Positions 32,176 through 44,341 are shown, numbered from the stretch's first letter. The stretch is 64,000 nucleotides of DNA from Rhynchonema sp. JSB1_4 (GCA_030248065.1 JASAMV010003643.1:1-64000); one strand, 5' to 3'. Notes: a model not told the origin generated them from the letters alone. Translations and numbers: made by a program.

Positions 32176-32829
32176 CCACCCATAATCAGGCCCGGGCCCG
32201 CCGCCAGCCCGATTGTCAATGACACCTCCTGAGCTGGGCCTATTCCAGGGGGCTCTATTAATCGCTGACCCCTTTCAGGGGGCTGTATTCCGGGAAGGGG
32301 CTCTATTTCGGGCGCTCTATTTAGGTTGCTACGAAAAAAAAGAAAAACCAACTTTTTTGCCGATGCGGGCCCCGCCGCCAGCCACGCACCACCGATAGCG
32401 CGACATTCTGCAGATTATCCGTTGAAATGAACATTGTCGCGTTTTTTGGGGCAATGATGGTGACACGTATACATTAATAAAATGAATCGCGTGGCAAACA
32501 AACGTTAAAACGCTGCATTAAACGAGCGGGAACAGCAGAAAACCGAAAAATAACGAACTGCTCAATGTTATGGTTTAAGTCGAGATGTTCAGTCTCTCGC
32601 CTTTTCAATTCAGGATTTTGGCATTTTCGTGCGATTTTAGTTTCTCGCAACCGGGGAGAAAATCGGATTTTGAAAAATTCGTATCTGACCATTTGTGCAC
32701 TTTTGGGCCTAACCCTTGGAATTTAGTATGGAAACCTTATCATCTAGATTTTTTTCCCAAAGTTTGAACGGGATTTGAAGACACGACCCGAAAAGTGGCA
32801 CCACCCCTTTAATGGTGGGTGTGTCTGAC

Positions 32830-34080
32830 AAGCTGATGCGATGAACTCTTTGTTCCAGCCTCACTCCATGGGCATTGTTAACTTGCTGAAAGCTGTACAT
32901 ACTTTCGAGATCATGATCCGAGTTTATCATACTTTTGTCGATTCATCAGTTATGACTTGAGATGTTCAGATGAACTTTGAGCACGAAACTGAGTTTGCCG
33001 TTTTGCATTCAGTGTCCAAAAAATGCATTTGCATCTTACAGTCTGCATGACGGTCCGTCGATCACTTTTTGAGCGCATCTTACTACCCGACGTTGTCTAT
33101 CTGTGTTTGTGTGTCAGTCTGTTTCCCAAAAAGTGAGGGACATTGAACAGGGACAAGTCGAATGCGCAGAAAAACAAAGGAACGCACAAAGTTTTATTAG
33201 TCGCCCGCGCCGACTGGCTGCGGCTGTTTCGGTTTTGTTGCTTCATTGTTTTCTCAATGTCGGTGGTCCGGGTTCGCCAACGAAAATGATAAACGACAAA
33301 GGCTGAAACATTGACACAATAAACTCACAGTTCTCGCCTTCGCCCTTTCTGTGCAAATACATCAGCTTTCTGTGACATGGTATAATCGAGCTTTTCGCAA
33401 GCTATATCTCTAGTCCATGATATTTTGTGAAACATCAGCTAAATCGCATGATCAAACCAACGTCACACCGCGATTGCTTGAAGTTTCACACCGCGGAGCT
33501 CCGCGACCGTTTCAAGCTGTTCCTAGTTTGTGGGTCGGGCCGAAAGTAACTCATCCACCACCCACCATGTTTGATGACGCTCAGCCTTTCGCTCTTGTAA
33601 ATTGCAGAAACAATCATGGCGCCAGCCTGACACGTTTTGGTCATCGTTTTTTTCTGGCTAAAATTGTAGTTTCTAGTTTGGTGGAAACAAAATTGCTCTT
33701 TTCTCGGTGGCTGTTTCGTTTTCCACCACTTTATGTTTGTCATACGATTCTTTCACCGGTTCATATCAGTATGCACGCCTGAGCCACAAGTGTGGTCCAA
33801 TTTACGACCCAACCCACGACCATGAGCATGAAGTATGGTTATCACTGCTGACGTCCTGCTGTTAGTCGCTGCTTCGGCGCTTTCACGCGTTTTTATTAGC
33901 TGCACAGCTGCGGGAGCCTGGATCGAACACTAAAACATATTTTATTGCTAAATCGCGGTGGGTGTTCTTGAAAAAATATCAAGTCCAGTTAATCAGAATT
34001 ACAGGCTTATTTTTAGCATTACTGTCCGGTGTCAGCCGATATTAGACATCAACGTACATCAACCTCTGAATTATTTTCAG
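32830..34080. other. Stretch without a supported gene
   Basis: The longest plus-strand frame (33,417-33,782) has no recognisable domain. GTGAAACATCAGC occurs at about 33,427, a word repeated near several introns in this window. Upstream exons of the gene at 34,081 may lie here, but I could not place them. Confidence 0.4.
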
Positions 34081-35101
34081 CTGTATTGAATGCGAATCCC
34101 AAGGCGATTCCAATCTGCGGCCCTACTTCTCAACAATCATGATACCCGATCATCTGCGCACCCGACTGCACTTTCTAACGGTGCACTATTTGGCGAGCAG
34201 AGTGATAAGTCTCACGGATGCAGTCCCTACGATCGATGTCGGCGTTAACAGTCTGAGCCCAGTGACGATCGATCACAAATCGAGTAATCGATCCAGCGAA
34301 TCACCCGATCAATCAATGACCGTGTCCAGTTCGCGTCGTGTGGTCGCGTCGTGTCGCATCGACATCATCAATGGCATTCACGATGGTCGCGACATTCACC
34401 AGTTCCATCATTTCTGTCGCGATCATCTGTGCGGGTTGACACGCACGGTCGTGCTGCAGACACCAATGTACACCAGGTATGTATAGCATGTATGTAATGT
34501 CATGGTTTGAGTTGTACATTGCAAACATTTGATATCAAGATTGGTGATCGGTTGGACCGATTTGGATCTGACTTGGCGACGCCACGTTTGACTTTAGAAT
34601 AGTTCCAGATGTACAGCGTTTGATGACTCAAACTTCAACCAAATTGGTTGCACCAATCGTTTTCAAAAAAATGTGGCGTGACCGAGGCAGATCTGATCCT
34701 GTCGGACCTAATCACCATAATATTCAAAACTCAGAGCCAAAACTTAAGGTCATGTCAGCGCCATGATTCCGCTAAGAACTGACAGTGCACAGCCAAGCAT
34801 TTCAACATTTTTGCCTGCCGGTGTTATCATGCCCATCAATAGTGAACTGGTCTTACTCATACGCGAGACCAAGCAGATCATCATGATCTAAAAACGCAAT
34901 TATGCCCACTGATTCAGGTTCAATCACAGTGGCCAATTGGTTGAGTGTATGTGCTGCACACGTGCCAAGGTGGGCACAATTGTCGACAGCAACGATAAAT
35001 TCGGCATCATTTCCACAATTGTGCTCGCTGCCATCACCACCGTAATGGCGATTGCTGCTGCTTGTGAACCATCGAGGGAATACCATTTTGTCGGGTACTG
35101 A
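34081..35101 (+). CDS. 3' portion of an unrecognised membrane protein (two exons)
   Basis: Exons 34081-34476 and 34918-35101, joined in phase 2. The first follows TTATTTTCAG and begins CIECESQGDSNLRPYFSTIM, then RLHFLTVHYLASRV, a serine-rich stretch, and FHHFCRDHLCGL. The second has CMCCTRAK and a hydrophobic segment (about GIISTIVLAAITTVMAIAAA) near the C-terminus. Several Cys and His residues and one membrane segment are visible, but I do not recognise the family. The start of the protein is missing from the model because the first exon needs an upstream phase-2 donor. The intron holds an inverted-repeat element. Confidence 0.5.
34532..34735. mobile_element. Intronic MITE, copy 3
   Basis: Left end ATATCAAGATTGGTGATCGG, right end CCTAATCACCATAATATTC. 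Inner words GGATCTGACTTGG and CAGATCTGATCC also mirror each other. Related to the copies in the RCCD1 and anoctamin introns. Confidence 0.6.
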
Positions 35102-35492
35102 CACGCGTTTGTGATGTGATAAAGACTGTGATACAAATTCGCTTTTTTCATCTTTTACGTTGTGTTGTTGAGTGCGTCCTTATTTTCAGGTCAAAATGGT
35201 TTGTAAGAAATACAAATACATGTAGGTAGCTGAAGGGTTAAAGGGGGCACGACATAAAACACGAGCATGTGAAACCTTGCTGTTGTTAGATTCCACAGGC
35301 AAACCTTGTTTGCCAGCTGCATGATTGAGTCGACTTGAGTAATCTCGACCTCAACTAGAAGTTCGGTTGTAACACGGGATCGTTTGTTCCCGTGGACCAA
35401 TAAAAACAGGAAACACTATAACAATATCCCCCGCTACCCTCCTGCGGTTATCTCCCGAGCCCTTTAATGAGGTACTGTCAGAACGTTGCAAT

Positions 35493-35967
35493 CAGGGTTG
35501 GGCAAAAAACGTTTTTTTTTCAAAAAATCGTTTTTTAAAACGCCCAGATGACCAAAATATGCCCCAAAAAAAATTGGAAAACGCTCATGTTGGGAAGAAA
35601 ACGTGGTTAAATGAAGTAATTCTATGTGTTCTGAGGCAAAATAAACGGGTTTCAGCTCTTTTCTAGCGAATTGTTAAGATCCCATATCAGATCCGCATCA
35701 TGGGACCAACTTTGGCCGGAGTCTTCATTGAAAGTCAAACTCCGTATATCAACGTATCTCGACAAAGTAAAAATTGGTCAAAAATTTTTTTAAAAAAATG
35801 GGACAAAAATTGATTTTCCTTGATAATCAGGGTACTTTCCCTGAAAAATCAGGGAAAATCAAGGAAATTCAGGATTTAAAAAAAACGAAAAACGACCCAG
35901 GCGTTTTTTTTAAAAAAAACGTCGTTTTTTTAAGAAAAAACGCCGTCGTTTTTTTTGCCCAACCCTG
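35493..35967. mobile_element. hAT-like element with CAGGGTTGGGCAAA ends
   Basis: Ends CAGGGTTGGGCAAAAAACG and CGTTTTTTTTGCCCAACCCTG; exact duplication GTTGCAAT (35,485-35,492 and 35,968-35,975). CAGGG(T/A)TGGGCAA ends are typical of animal hAT elements. No transposase ORF. Confidence 0.88.
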
Positions 35968-36371
35968 GTTGCAATACCGAAAGAATTTGGGTAACTCAAC
36001 AAAGGCCAGGAAGCAGCCGCATCTCACCACAATGAGTTTATTGTTTCGTTGCTTTGCTGGAGTGGAATGGGTGCAGTATCAATGGAATAAATTCCAATAT
36101 TTGACATGATTACGTTTTGGCCAGCCAGGTCATTTGTTTAACATGTTCATAATATCCATGGTAAAATATCGATGCCCGAAATTTGCGGATCAATGTTTTT
36201 TCTCAATGATTTGATTCTTTTCAATTTACAGCTCTTCGAGTTTCGTTTGTATCTTCGTCGGTGTTTCCTGGAGAAGCGAGAGATGGGTGTACTTTTGGTT
36301 TCATTTGTGATTTAAATCAGAAACGTTAGTACAAAACAAAATTCAGATCCAAATCGTAAAGTATTGAGAAT

Positions 36372-37387
36372 TCAAAATGGTGGGACGGTATACGATCGGA
36401 TCGGCGTGTGTACAACCAACAGGCCAGCAAGCAGGGATTCTGTAGTGACACTGCTGGGACGTGCCATGATCGAATTAGCCCTGTTCTCCCAGACTGCTGG
36501 TGCACCAATATCGACGTCATTTCGTGTTCGATCCTGATGCATATCACTCACATCGCTATCGAATTCCTTTGATCGATCGAGCAACGCCTGACACGCATTG
36601 TGCATGTCAGCCAGTCGTTGTTGCATCATTTGATTGTGTGTCGGTGACAGCTGTGCCTGTGCGCCCACTTTCGACCAGAAATCGCTCAGCGCGTGCACGC
36701 TCGTGTCCAGGTCATGCAGCAACTCGCGTTCTGCAACGACAATACAACGTGCATACATTCAACAACGACAGTGAAACCTCAAGCATGATAATGACCGTCA
36801 GTTTGGTCACCAATTTGCGCCAGTTTATCCATATACGCACCGCTACCGCAGTATCCTTGTGGTGATCAATGACCGAAAGCGTGTGGTCCACTCCAGATCA
36901 TAAGAGGACACAGCTGCTACTGATAGCAAGTCACCACACAAAGCGGATAACATGACTGATCACTGGTTGGTGTGACCTTGGACGATGTTCCTGTGTCCCT
37001 GTCGTGTCACCCTGGCCCGAATGGTCATCGGTTCGGCGTCCAATCGATATCGCAAATCTTCGAGCGCCTTCTGCAACAACGCCAGCTCGACGGCGGCCTC
37101 GTACGGAATCGGCACTCGTTCACGACGACGACGGGCTATGGTAGTTGGGTTACGATGTTGGGTTACGGTACTTGGGCTACGGTGGTTAGGATGTTGGGTT
37201 ACGGTTGTCCTAGGTGCAGCGTTTTGACGCAAAGGTTCTTCTTCTAAGATATCTGAATTACTTGCGCCTGATTATTTGAACGAAGTGAGGGAAACTCACG
37301 TTGGCCGTCGCCGCCTTCGTGACTCAAATCTGGTGATCCTTGTGTTGGTGTGGTCTGGTTTTGGATATTCGCATTTGGCTTGGACAT
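36372..37387 (-). CDS. Unrecognised coiled-coil protein (4 exons, 257 aa)
   Basis: Minus-strand exons: 37,387-37,300, 37,243-36,977, 36,855-36,796, 36,730-36,372; 774 bp, all phase 1 joins, GT-AG introns. The N-terminus is polar (MSKPNANIQNQTTPTQGSP), followed by a low-complexity TVTQHP/TVTQHR stretch, a basic patch RRRRERVP, and heptad-like helices (AAVELALLQKALEDLRYRL; LLHDLDTSVHALSDFWSKV; MMQQRLADMHNACQALLDR). Length and helices recall small coiled-coil adaptor subunits (BLOC-1/BORC type), but I found no specific match. The start lies 256 bp after the stop of the BED gene on the same strand. Confidence 0.6.
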
Positions 37388-37493
37388 GATGAATGCTGCT
37401 TTGTTTATCACTGTCGTCTTCTAATCAATATGCTTCTAATCGATCAACTGTAGAAATGTTCAAAATAATGAAACAGCACCATTTTACAGTTGT

Positions 37494-37499
37494 TTTATT
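37494..37499 (-). terminator. Poly(A) signal after the BED-finger gene
   Basis: AATAAA on the minus strand, 145 bp after the stop at 37,644 and about 107 bp before the next ATG on that strand. Confidence 0.5.
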
Positions 37500-37643
37500 T
37501 TCTTGGCATGAAACATAATGGGGCAACCAAGACAATCCCTAAATACCATGTTTGTCAAACAAACCTAGTAAAATTCTATGTGCACAAGTTCTAAGATAAG
37601 CAAATGCCCGATTCTCTGATCGACCGAAATCATAAATTCATAA

Positions 37644-39627
37644 TCATTTCATCGTTTCTTTCTTGCACCCATTCAGTTCATAGCATTTGCCACGCAGCGC
37701 CCACATGAACTGGGCCAGGTCAGCTTTGTGCCAGGTTTGGATCTGAAAAGTCGATATTTCACGAACATATACAGTATGACCCTGATTATCAAAGGGAGCA
37801 TCCCTGACCTGAATGTCGTTGCCCTTGATTCGATCGGTGACCCTAACCACCGTATCCAGATCACAAAGTGCGATCGTTCGATTGCGCGCGGCGGAATGCA
37901 GACAGAATTCGGGTACTTGTTGATTGTTGGATGCCATGAACGTGAAATTCAGGTGAAACTCGGCGGCCAGCTGTGAAAATACTCATGTTGGTGAAGTTGT
38001 TTGCGCAAAAGAGCGTTTCACTATAGAGAGGGCCATCACCAACCTCCATAAATTTGGCAACATTGTTCCCATCCGACAGTCGAAATGCTTTGGGAAAATC
38101 AAAGTCAGACGCTGATGGCTGGTCACGTGACGATGCCTGTCCACCGCCACTCCCCGTTTCGCCGACCGGTGGCTCTTCAGGCCCATCCTCATCGTAATAT
38201 GATGCTTCCTCTTTGACGATTGACGGGGTGCCGACCGTGGGAAGGAAGGAATCGTTCGATTGATTCTGGAAACTCGATGGGTCTTTTTGATGGGCAACGT
38301 TGCTTGAGATAAACTGAGCATGATGTAATCTGTTATGACTAAAATTGCAAGTGAAATGAAAGATCATCAATGTTGGGCCGTTGAATTGCAGCTTATTGGC
38401 ATCAGGGTTACACCACGGTATTTTTTTGTACCTCAGCCGCCGGCCATGGGCCAGCAAAGTTGCTGACCATGAATGTATGGTTGGCTGATCTTCAACAATT
38501 CAATAAGTTTAGGATCAAGGATTATGCAACGCAGCAACTAACAGTCGGTAATCCATCGCACATCTGTATAAGTCGTTGGCCCTCGACCGAGCTCCGAATT
38601 GACGACGGCAACGTTTCAGTGGCAGCACGGAATCCGGACAGCTCCTCTTCGGCACTTTCACTCTTGATTCCACTAGTTCCGGTTGGCTGAGACTGTTGGC
38701 TCTGGGACTGCTTTGGCACTGCACTAGTGTGGTCCCGATCGCGACCGGCGCGAGTCAACGTTGGTGAAGAGTCGTTGTCGATTATGACCACCTTCTGTTG
38801 GCCTGACGAGCTCCCGGCGGCACCACCCGATCTGGCAGACTGAGTTGGACGCATGATTTTGGGCGCCACAACTCGTGTGCGTGTGCGAGCCATCGGATTG
38901 AATCTTGAATAAGACGTCATGCTACGGCAGGGAAGTGCAGCAGAACATCGTCAGTGAGAATGATCCAGCAATAACACAAAAACACCCACGAATTGGCTTA
39001 ATGCCCGCGTCAAAGACAACGGTGTTTGGATCCAAATTCTAGTCATGTCGTGTGCCATCTCCGTTAACCCATCTATTGACAGAGTTGGCCAGGTGCCAGG
39101 AAAGCAATCACAAACCTGGTTGAGCTGGTGGTGCTTGTTGAGCTGGACACGAAGCCCTCGTGCTGGGCACTGCCACTTTCCGAGTGCATCTTCTCATCCA
39201 CTTGTTTGCGATGTTCGTCGTACGCCATTTTGTGCATGAAAAACAGATGTTTGCTGAGATTGCCTGGCAGTTTGCCAGCGAACCAATGATGGCACAGTTG
39301 ACATTGACTCTTCACTCGACGCGGGTCATAGATGAAGAAATTCCAGATCGAACTGCGCGCTGGAAAGAAAACGTTGTCATTTTGGAAAAGTATTGAATTG
39401 TTGAGCGAGTGAGAGAGATTGGTTGAGACGGATGAACATGATTTCATACAGTTGCCACACCCAAATCCGGCAGCAATCAACCAACCCTGTCTCGGTGTCC
39501 TGGGCACCCTGGCCATCGTGCGTGCCTCGACATTCCGTATATCGGTCGAGGCATCAATCAGCTGCACGTCGTAGTCACCGATGTAGGCGTGCTCGGGCTC
39601 GTCGTCAAGAAAACCGTCGAACGACAT
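37644..39627 (-). CDS. BED-type zinc-finger protein (5 exons, 453 aa)
   Basis: Minus-strand exons: 39,627-39,486, 39,359-39,116, 38,921-38,543, 38,313-38,044, 37,970-37,644; 1,362 bp with consistent phases. Residues about 48-90 hold a BED-like finger: SSIWNFFIYDP, then CQLCHHWF (C-x2-C), NLSKHLFFMHK (H-x4-H), in the arrangement aromatic pair, C-x2-C, L-x2-H-x4-H. The middle is acidic, Ser/Gln-rich and disordered, with IKSESAEEEL and IVKEEAS, both resembling SUMO-conjugation motifs. The C-terminal 110 residues (from LAAEFHLNFTF to the end) look folded but are not recognised. BED fingers bind DNA and are often derived from hAT transposases. A regulator or a domesticated transposase fragment are both possible. 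The donor after LPT is the weakest junction. Confidence 0.65.
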
Positions 39628-41607
39628 TGTTGTTGTTGATATTTGGATGAATTTCGCAGTGTGATTTATTTTTTGAAGCCTTATTTTTCGAGGGACGAGT
39701 TGATTGAGCTCCTTCGAACCAAAACTCTGCACAGACAGGAGACAGCCTTGCTTGTATGTGTGAACAGGTCAGCTAAGCATCAGACAGCAAGACAAGTTGG
39801 ATGTTTCAGAGAACACAGGCGTGCTGCGTTTCCACAGTTGTCCAACATCTCCCGGACAAATCGCCTTGCTTCAAGGACATCACCCATCACGTGATTGTCG
39901 GTTATGTGTAATTCAAAAGACAACACGTCAACGCAATGACCACAAATGTTCGCAGACAGCAGATACGAAAAACGTTCATTATTTATCTTTAACATACCAG
40001 CTGCACTACCACCGTTTTTCAACCTTGCCGGGAAAATGTCTATTATGAATCACGGTTTATACATATGCAGCAGTATGTGCATGATCAACACAAACACTGA
40101 GGAGATCCACATTTACATTGTCGCCTGTATCCAACACTGCCGGCGTGTGATGTGCACATAGACGCTGAATGGCCCGTCAGTATGGCCTGAAAAAAGTTGG
40201 CACGACGAACATCCTGAAAACGAAACGAGTGCACTCATCAATGAGTACTTACAGCGCCAAAACTGAGAATGGATGTGACCACCCACTGTGGTCCGTGATC
40301 GTAGAGTTCCGCCGGACATAATGGAAAGCGCGTTCACGCCCGCAACAAACAATGCCAAACGTCCCCGATGCCTCATCCCATCATACATGTATTATGGTTG
40401 GTAGACACGTGCGCTTGGTGTGCCAAAAAAATGATCGTGTGCGCAATATTTGTTGCCATTCTGTTGTAGAACATCGTCTAAACAGTGAGTGAGAGTGGTT
40501 ACGTAGTGTTCCCGCGCACGTAACATGTCGTACACACACATTTTTTCTTCCTTGGCCCTGTGCGTATACATGTGTGTGTGCTGTAGTAGCTGTTTGTGTG
40601 CGTGCGCAGGCAGGCAGCACATCACAGTATAGCAATGTTGTTATTTGTGTGTATGTTGCCCGTGCCTGGCACCCCTCGCCGAGGGTTATTCCGTCGGCAT
40701 TCTGGGGGTGCCGGCTCAAGGCTGGACTCTGGCTGCATCTCCAACACTGTGTACTGGTTTTTCAAGTCCGATCTATGCACCGATGAAAGTGACATTTCAG
40801 CCTTGTATTCGTGTGTTTCAACGTTTTTTATGAAACACGATTTTACAAGCTCAGAATAGTTGGAACGTGTGCATGAACAAGCGAGCCTTGAACGTATCCC
40901 AACTCCCAAGTAGTCAACATAAACAGTGTTCATGGTGGTGTCATGATCCGACCCGTTTTATCACTTGCCGACTCAGCATGATCAGTTGTAGCGCCGCTGA
41001 TTTTTGTTCACCTGAGTAGGCACCTATATCTAATTGTTGTCAGTTATCATTAGTTTATGATTAAACGCGCGCGTAAATCGCTTTCGGCCTTTCCGCGACG
41101 CGAGCGACAGTGTGTATTTGTGAGTACACACCACATCGGGACTGTTTATGTGTCAAGTTTATGCGACACCGTTTGTGTTGTGAACGGCACATTGGTACAT
41201 CTGGTGTCGATTGATAGCACATAGTTTGTTCGTAGTTTTTGGTTGCGTTATTATCGGACCCGTGATATCCGCTAGGCTCAGTTCTGGACGCTCAGTTGTG
41301 GAATCTATGTGAAACTTTTAGGATTTTCGAGAAATCGCTCGCGGGGTTTCTGCTATCGGTGTGACCCTATACGATTAGCTGTACCTGATCTGCTCTGAGT
41401 CTAAACTTTACCATTGCAATCAAGTAAACACATCCCATTCTTGGTGAAAAAGCTCAGATCAACAAAATTCAGGGATGTTTTTATAGCCCATACCGTGCAA
41501 TGCCAGCGGTCTCAGACATTTTTCAGCAGCTGATGTTTCACAGGAGGTTGCACTGCGACTTTAGAGATGGACGTGACTTTAAGTAAACGCGCAATTTATT
41601 ATTTCAG
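39628..41607. other. Upstream region shared by divergent BED and FLYWCH genes
   Basis: No gene is firmly supported. On the minus strand near 40,240 a strong donor (GCGCT then GTAAGTACT) follows an open stretch, but no acceptor or product could be established. GT/AC-rich sequence occurs at 40,520-40,670. The segment 41,030-41,600 contains the probable leader of the FLYWCH-like gene. Confidence 0.4.
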
Positions 41608-44341
41608 AGTCGGCCAGGCGGAGTAGCCCGATTCGATAATGAACGGCTACCCTGGCACATCGGCCAAATTCAACCTGATGGAGCAGCCGCGGGCTCATCA
41701 CATTCCCACCACCAACCCGAGTGTGGCCGTTAGCATCACTGCACTACCTCAGCACGGATTCAGTGGTAGGTCAATGAGGTAGGATGGTTGAGCATGGAGG
41801 GTACATCCTCTTTCGTCTCCGACGATGGTCTCGCGAATTCCAGGTGACAACAGGCAGCAATTAGCATGTGCTCTTTGTTTTCGAATCGCTTGACAGTTCA
41901 CGCACAACTGATCCCCACTTAATTGCAGCCATGACCCTCAACCCTGGTGACAAACAGCCCCATTCGACTCCGTTGCCCGCTCAGTTCATGTCGATGGGTC
42001 CTGGTCTGGGTCTGCCCCAGTCCGGCGCCACTCTCGATCCCATGACATTGCAACATTTCGTCGGCAATTGGCAACATTTCAACAACACTGCCCATCACAG
42101 GGGCACTACCTCATTTGACGCTCAGGCCACATCAACGAAAACTAGCCCGATTTCATCACTTGCCGCATTGAGCCAACCACTCAATTTTGATACAAAACAG
42201 CTGGAATACCAACCGAACGTGACGATCACTCAGTCATCACCGATCAAACTCGATCAATCGATCAATTCAATGATCTATCGCTCTGCCGATAATCACCCGC
42301 ACCAATCAATCAATGGTCAACACCAACGAATCAACAACAACGTCAATTATAATCAACAGCAGTCGGCGATTGTCACCGAATCTGACGTGAGTAACCGCTT
42401 GTTGCTCCATTGATGATTTGTTCACAGAGTTGCTGTGTGTCACAACAAGTTGCGGTGTGTTGAAATGTGAACAAACTCATCAACAGCTCGTGTCGGTCCG
42501 ATATCAAGCTTGTTTCTTTGTCAGCTGTCTGAGAACAAATTGACGCTGGTCGAAATTGGTGTCGTCTACAAATATCCTGGCAAATATCGAACCAAGGCAA
42601 CATCGTGCTAGACCAGACCTGACAGCTTTGATACGAGCGAATTTGCAGGTATCGTCAATCGTGTCCCAAATCGCGCACCAAGTCCACCAGGAGCATTGTG
42701 CGTCCGTAAAGAACAACCGACCCAACAATATGTCACATGGTCACCCTTCAAGTTCAGGCATTAGCAGGGACCACATTAACCCGGTGATTCGGTCACACGC
42801 GCATGACAACGGGGTGAATGGACAGCCAAGACAGAAGAAACCTGATAATAAAACATACAGGTCAGCCTGTTGTGCGTAATTCTGTTGATGTTTCAATCGG
42901 AGTTCTGGGCATGCATGGTGCGCACAAAATTGATATGGGGCCACATCAACTTTGCTGGCAAGTCCATTGGCATGACTTGCTTCCCGGCCATACGCACACA
43001 CTGCGTTCGTGTCCAAGACTGATTTTCTTTTGTTTGTTTGTACATGCGTGCAACATCAGCCAGCTGGTCATGTGCATCATTATAAAAACAAACAAAAGAA
43101 AATCAGTATTGGACTCTACGCAGTTTTGTGCCAATTCAACCCAGCGAAGCTTGCCTAAGTCCATGCCAAGTCGTTGCCAATAGAGCTTGCCAGCAAAGTC
43201 GATACCGCCCATGGTCTTGCAAAGCTTAGCTGAGCACCTATCGATCAGTCAATGTTCTGGTTCTCCGCCCGTCTACGAAACAGGCCAACGCTCGGACAGG
43301 ACATCGTCAGTGTGATTGCTTTATTCATTCCAGAGCACAATGGCACCTTGTGTCCATGTTCGACTGCGAGGAGGAGATGCAACGCCGTCGTCTCATCGAG
43401 AAAGTGAGCAAACGCAAGACGAACGAATTGAAGAGCGGACGCAAGATCACGTACAGATGCAACTCGTGGCGACGATTGGGATGCAGATACAGCATGTACG
43501 CCATATTCAACAAGGATGACAACAGGTGCACTCAAAGACAAAAACACCAGAAGCTATGTACTCTAGATTACCCATCTGACAGACAGGCTTGGGCCTGAAC
43601 TCAGAAGTGTAAGTAGAAAAACGACGATCATCGCAGGTACACAGTATGAGGGGCATATCGTGACCGTGAGGCTAGAAAATGCGTTTAGGCTACTGCGTTA
43701 GGCTAGAAACTCCCCTTTCGTGCACAGTCGCTATTTCGCGGTACTTAAGCTGTTCGTTATGGTCACATTCGATAGATTATCATATCATGCCATTTTTTAA
43801 TGTTCCGTTAAGCAAATCGCATAGAAATTATATTCGATGTAGTCACATCGGTAAAGCTTATCGTCAAAAGAAATGAAAAATGATGCCAAGTTCCACATTT
43901 TGCAAAATTTGTCCAAGCTGTGTGCTTGATTTCATGTTTCATACCTATGTGTTGGGTGCTATTTTGCTCATCTGCAGACGGTATGTTCCAATTCATGTTT
44001 GAAGCTTTCATTCCAGAATCGCCCTGTACGAGCGAGGTGAGCACACGCACCCTCTGACCAAGATGGCCAACCGAAAACGTTTCCTCGGTCCCACCGTTAG
44101 TCAAGTTGCTGCCATCGCCCCGACAACGGCGTATCAAAATGCATCAAGTATGAGACATGCGCACCAGCATCAGCGAAAAATACTCCCAAATCCTAATTCA
44201 CAACAACAAGTCAATCACAACGGTCAATCACAATACACAAACGTTATGTCAATACCAGCCAACAGTCAAGTATCAATGGTGACCGTACCACACATGTTCA
44301 GTGCACATCAGCTGCAGAGCATGTTTGTGCATAATGGATAG
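41608..44341 (+). CDS. FLYWCH/MULE-type zinc-domain protein
   Basis: The start ATG at 41,639 lies 31 bp after an acceptor (TTATTTCAG, 41,607). Exons: 41608-41765, 41929-42386, one starting 42525 with uncertain donor, 42649-42860, 43334-43525, 44017-44341. The N-terminal 195 residues are rich in Gln, His, Asn and Pro. The penultimate exon encodes basic sequence and KITYRCNSWRRLGCRYSMY; the last exon continues RIALYERGEHTHPLTK. Y-x-C-x7-C followed by GEHTH is the C-C-H-H arrangement of the FLYWCH and MULE-derived zinc domain, a DNA-binding fold. A Gln/Asn-rich activator plus this domain suggests a transcription regulator. An inverted-repeat element sits in the intron before the zinc-domain exon. 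Confidence 0.65.
42941..43206. mobile_element. Inverted-repeat element in the FLYWCH gene intron
   Basis: Left words ACATCAACTTTGCTGGCAAG and GATTTTCTTTTGTTTGTTT are mirrored by AAACAAACAAAAGAAAATC and GCTTGCCAGCAAAGTCGAT. Arms are about 90-100 bp around a short loop near 43,060. A related hairpin word (ATCAACTTTGAAGGCGAG) is at 62,836. Confidence 0.65.

Larger units (their letters stand above)
20162..32808. mobile_element. TTAA-bounded 12.6-kb block with long inverted ends
   Basis: The left end AGGGGTGGTGCCAC (20,162) and right end GTGGCACCACCCCT (to 32,808) are each flanked by TTAA (20,158-20,161 and 32,809-32,812). The inverted similarity continues inwards for about 600 bp (20,162-20,790 against 32,176-32,808). 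Beyond that it is traced through matching nested elements, up to about 25,150 on the left and 29,990 on the right. TTAA duplication is the mark of piggyBac-type elements, but no transposase is visible. The middle (25,160-29,980) carries an m-AAA protease gene end and an inverted ORF pair. It may be one long-TIR mobile unit, or an inverted duplication whose ends happen to be a smaller TTAA element. Confidence 0.5.

Noticed and set aside
36960..37247. Overlapping plus-strand frames
   Set aside because: Shadows of the coiled-coil gene exon on the minus strand.
40113..40388. Minus-strand frame with a strong donor near 40,240
   Set aside because: No acceptor or recognisable product; alternative frames are equally plausible.
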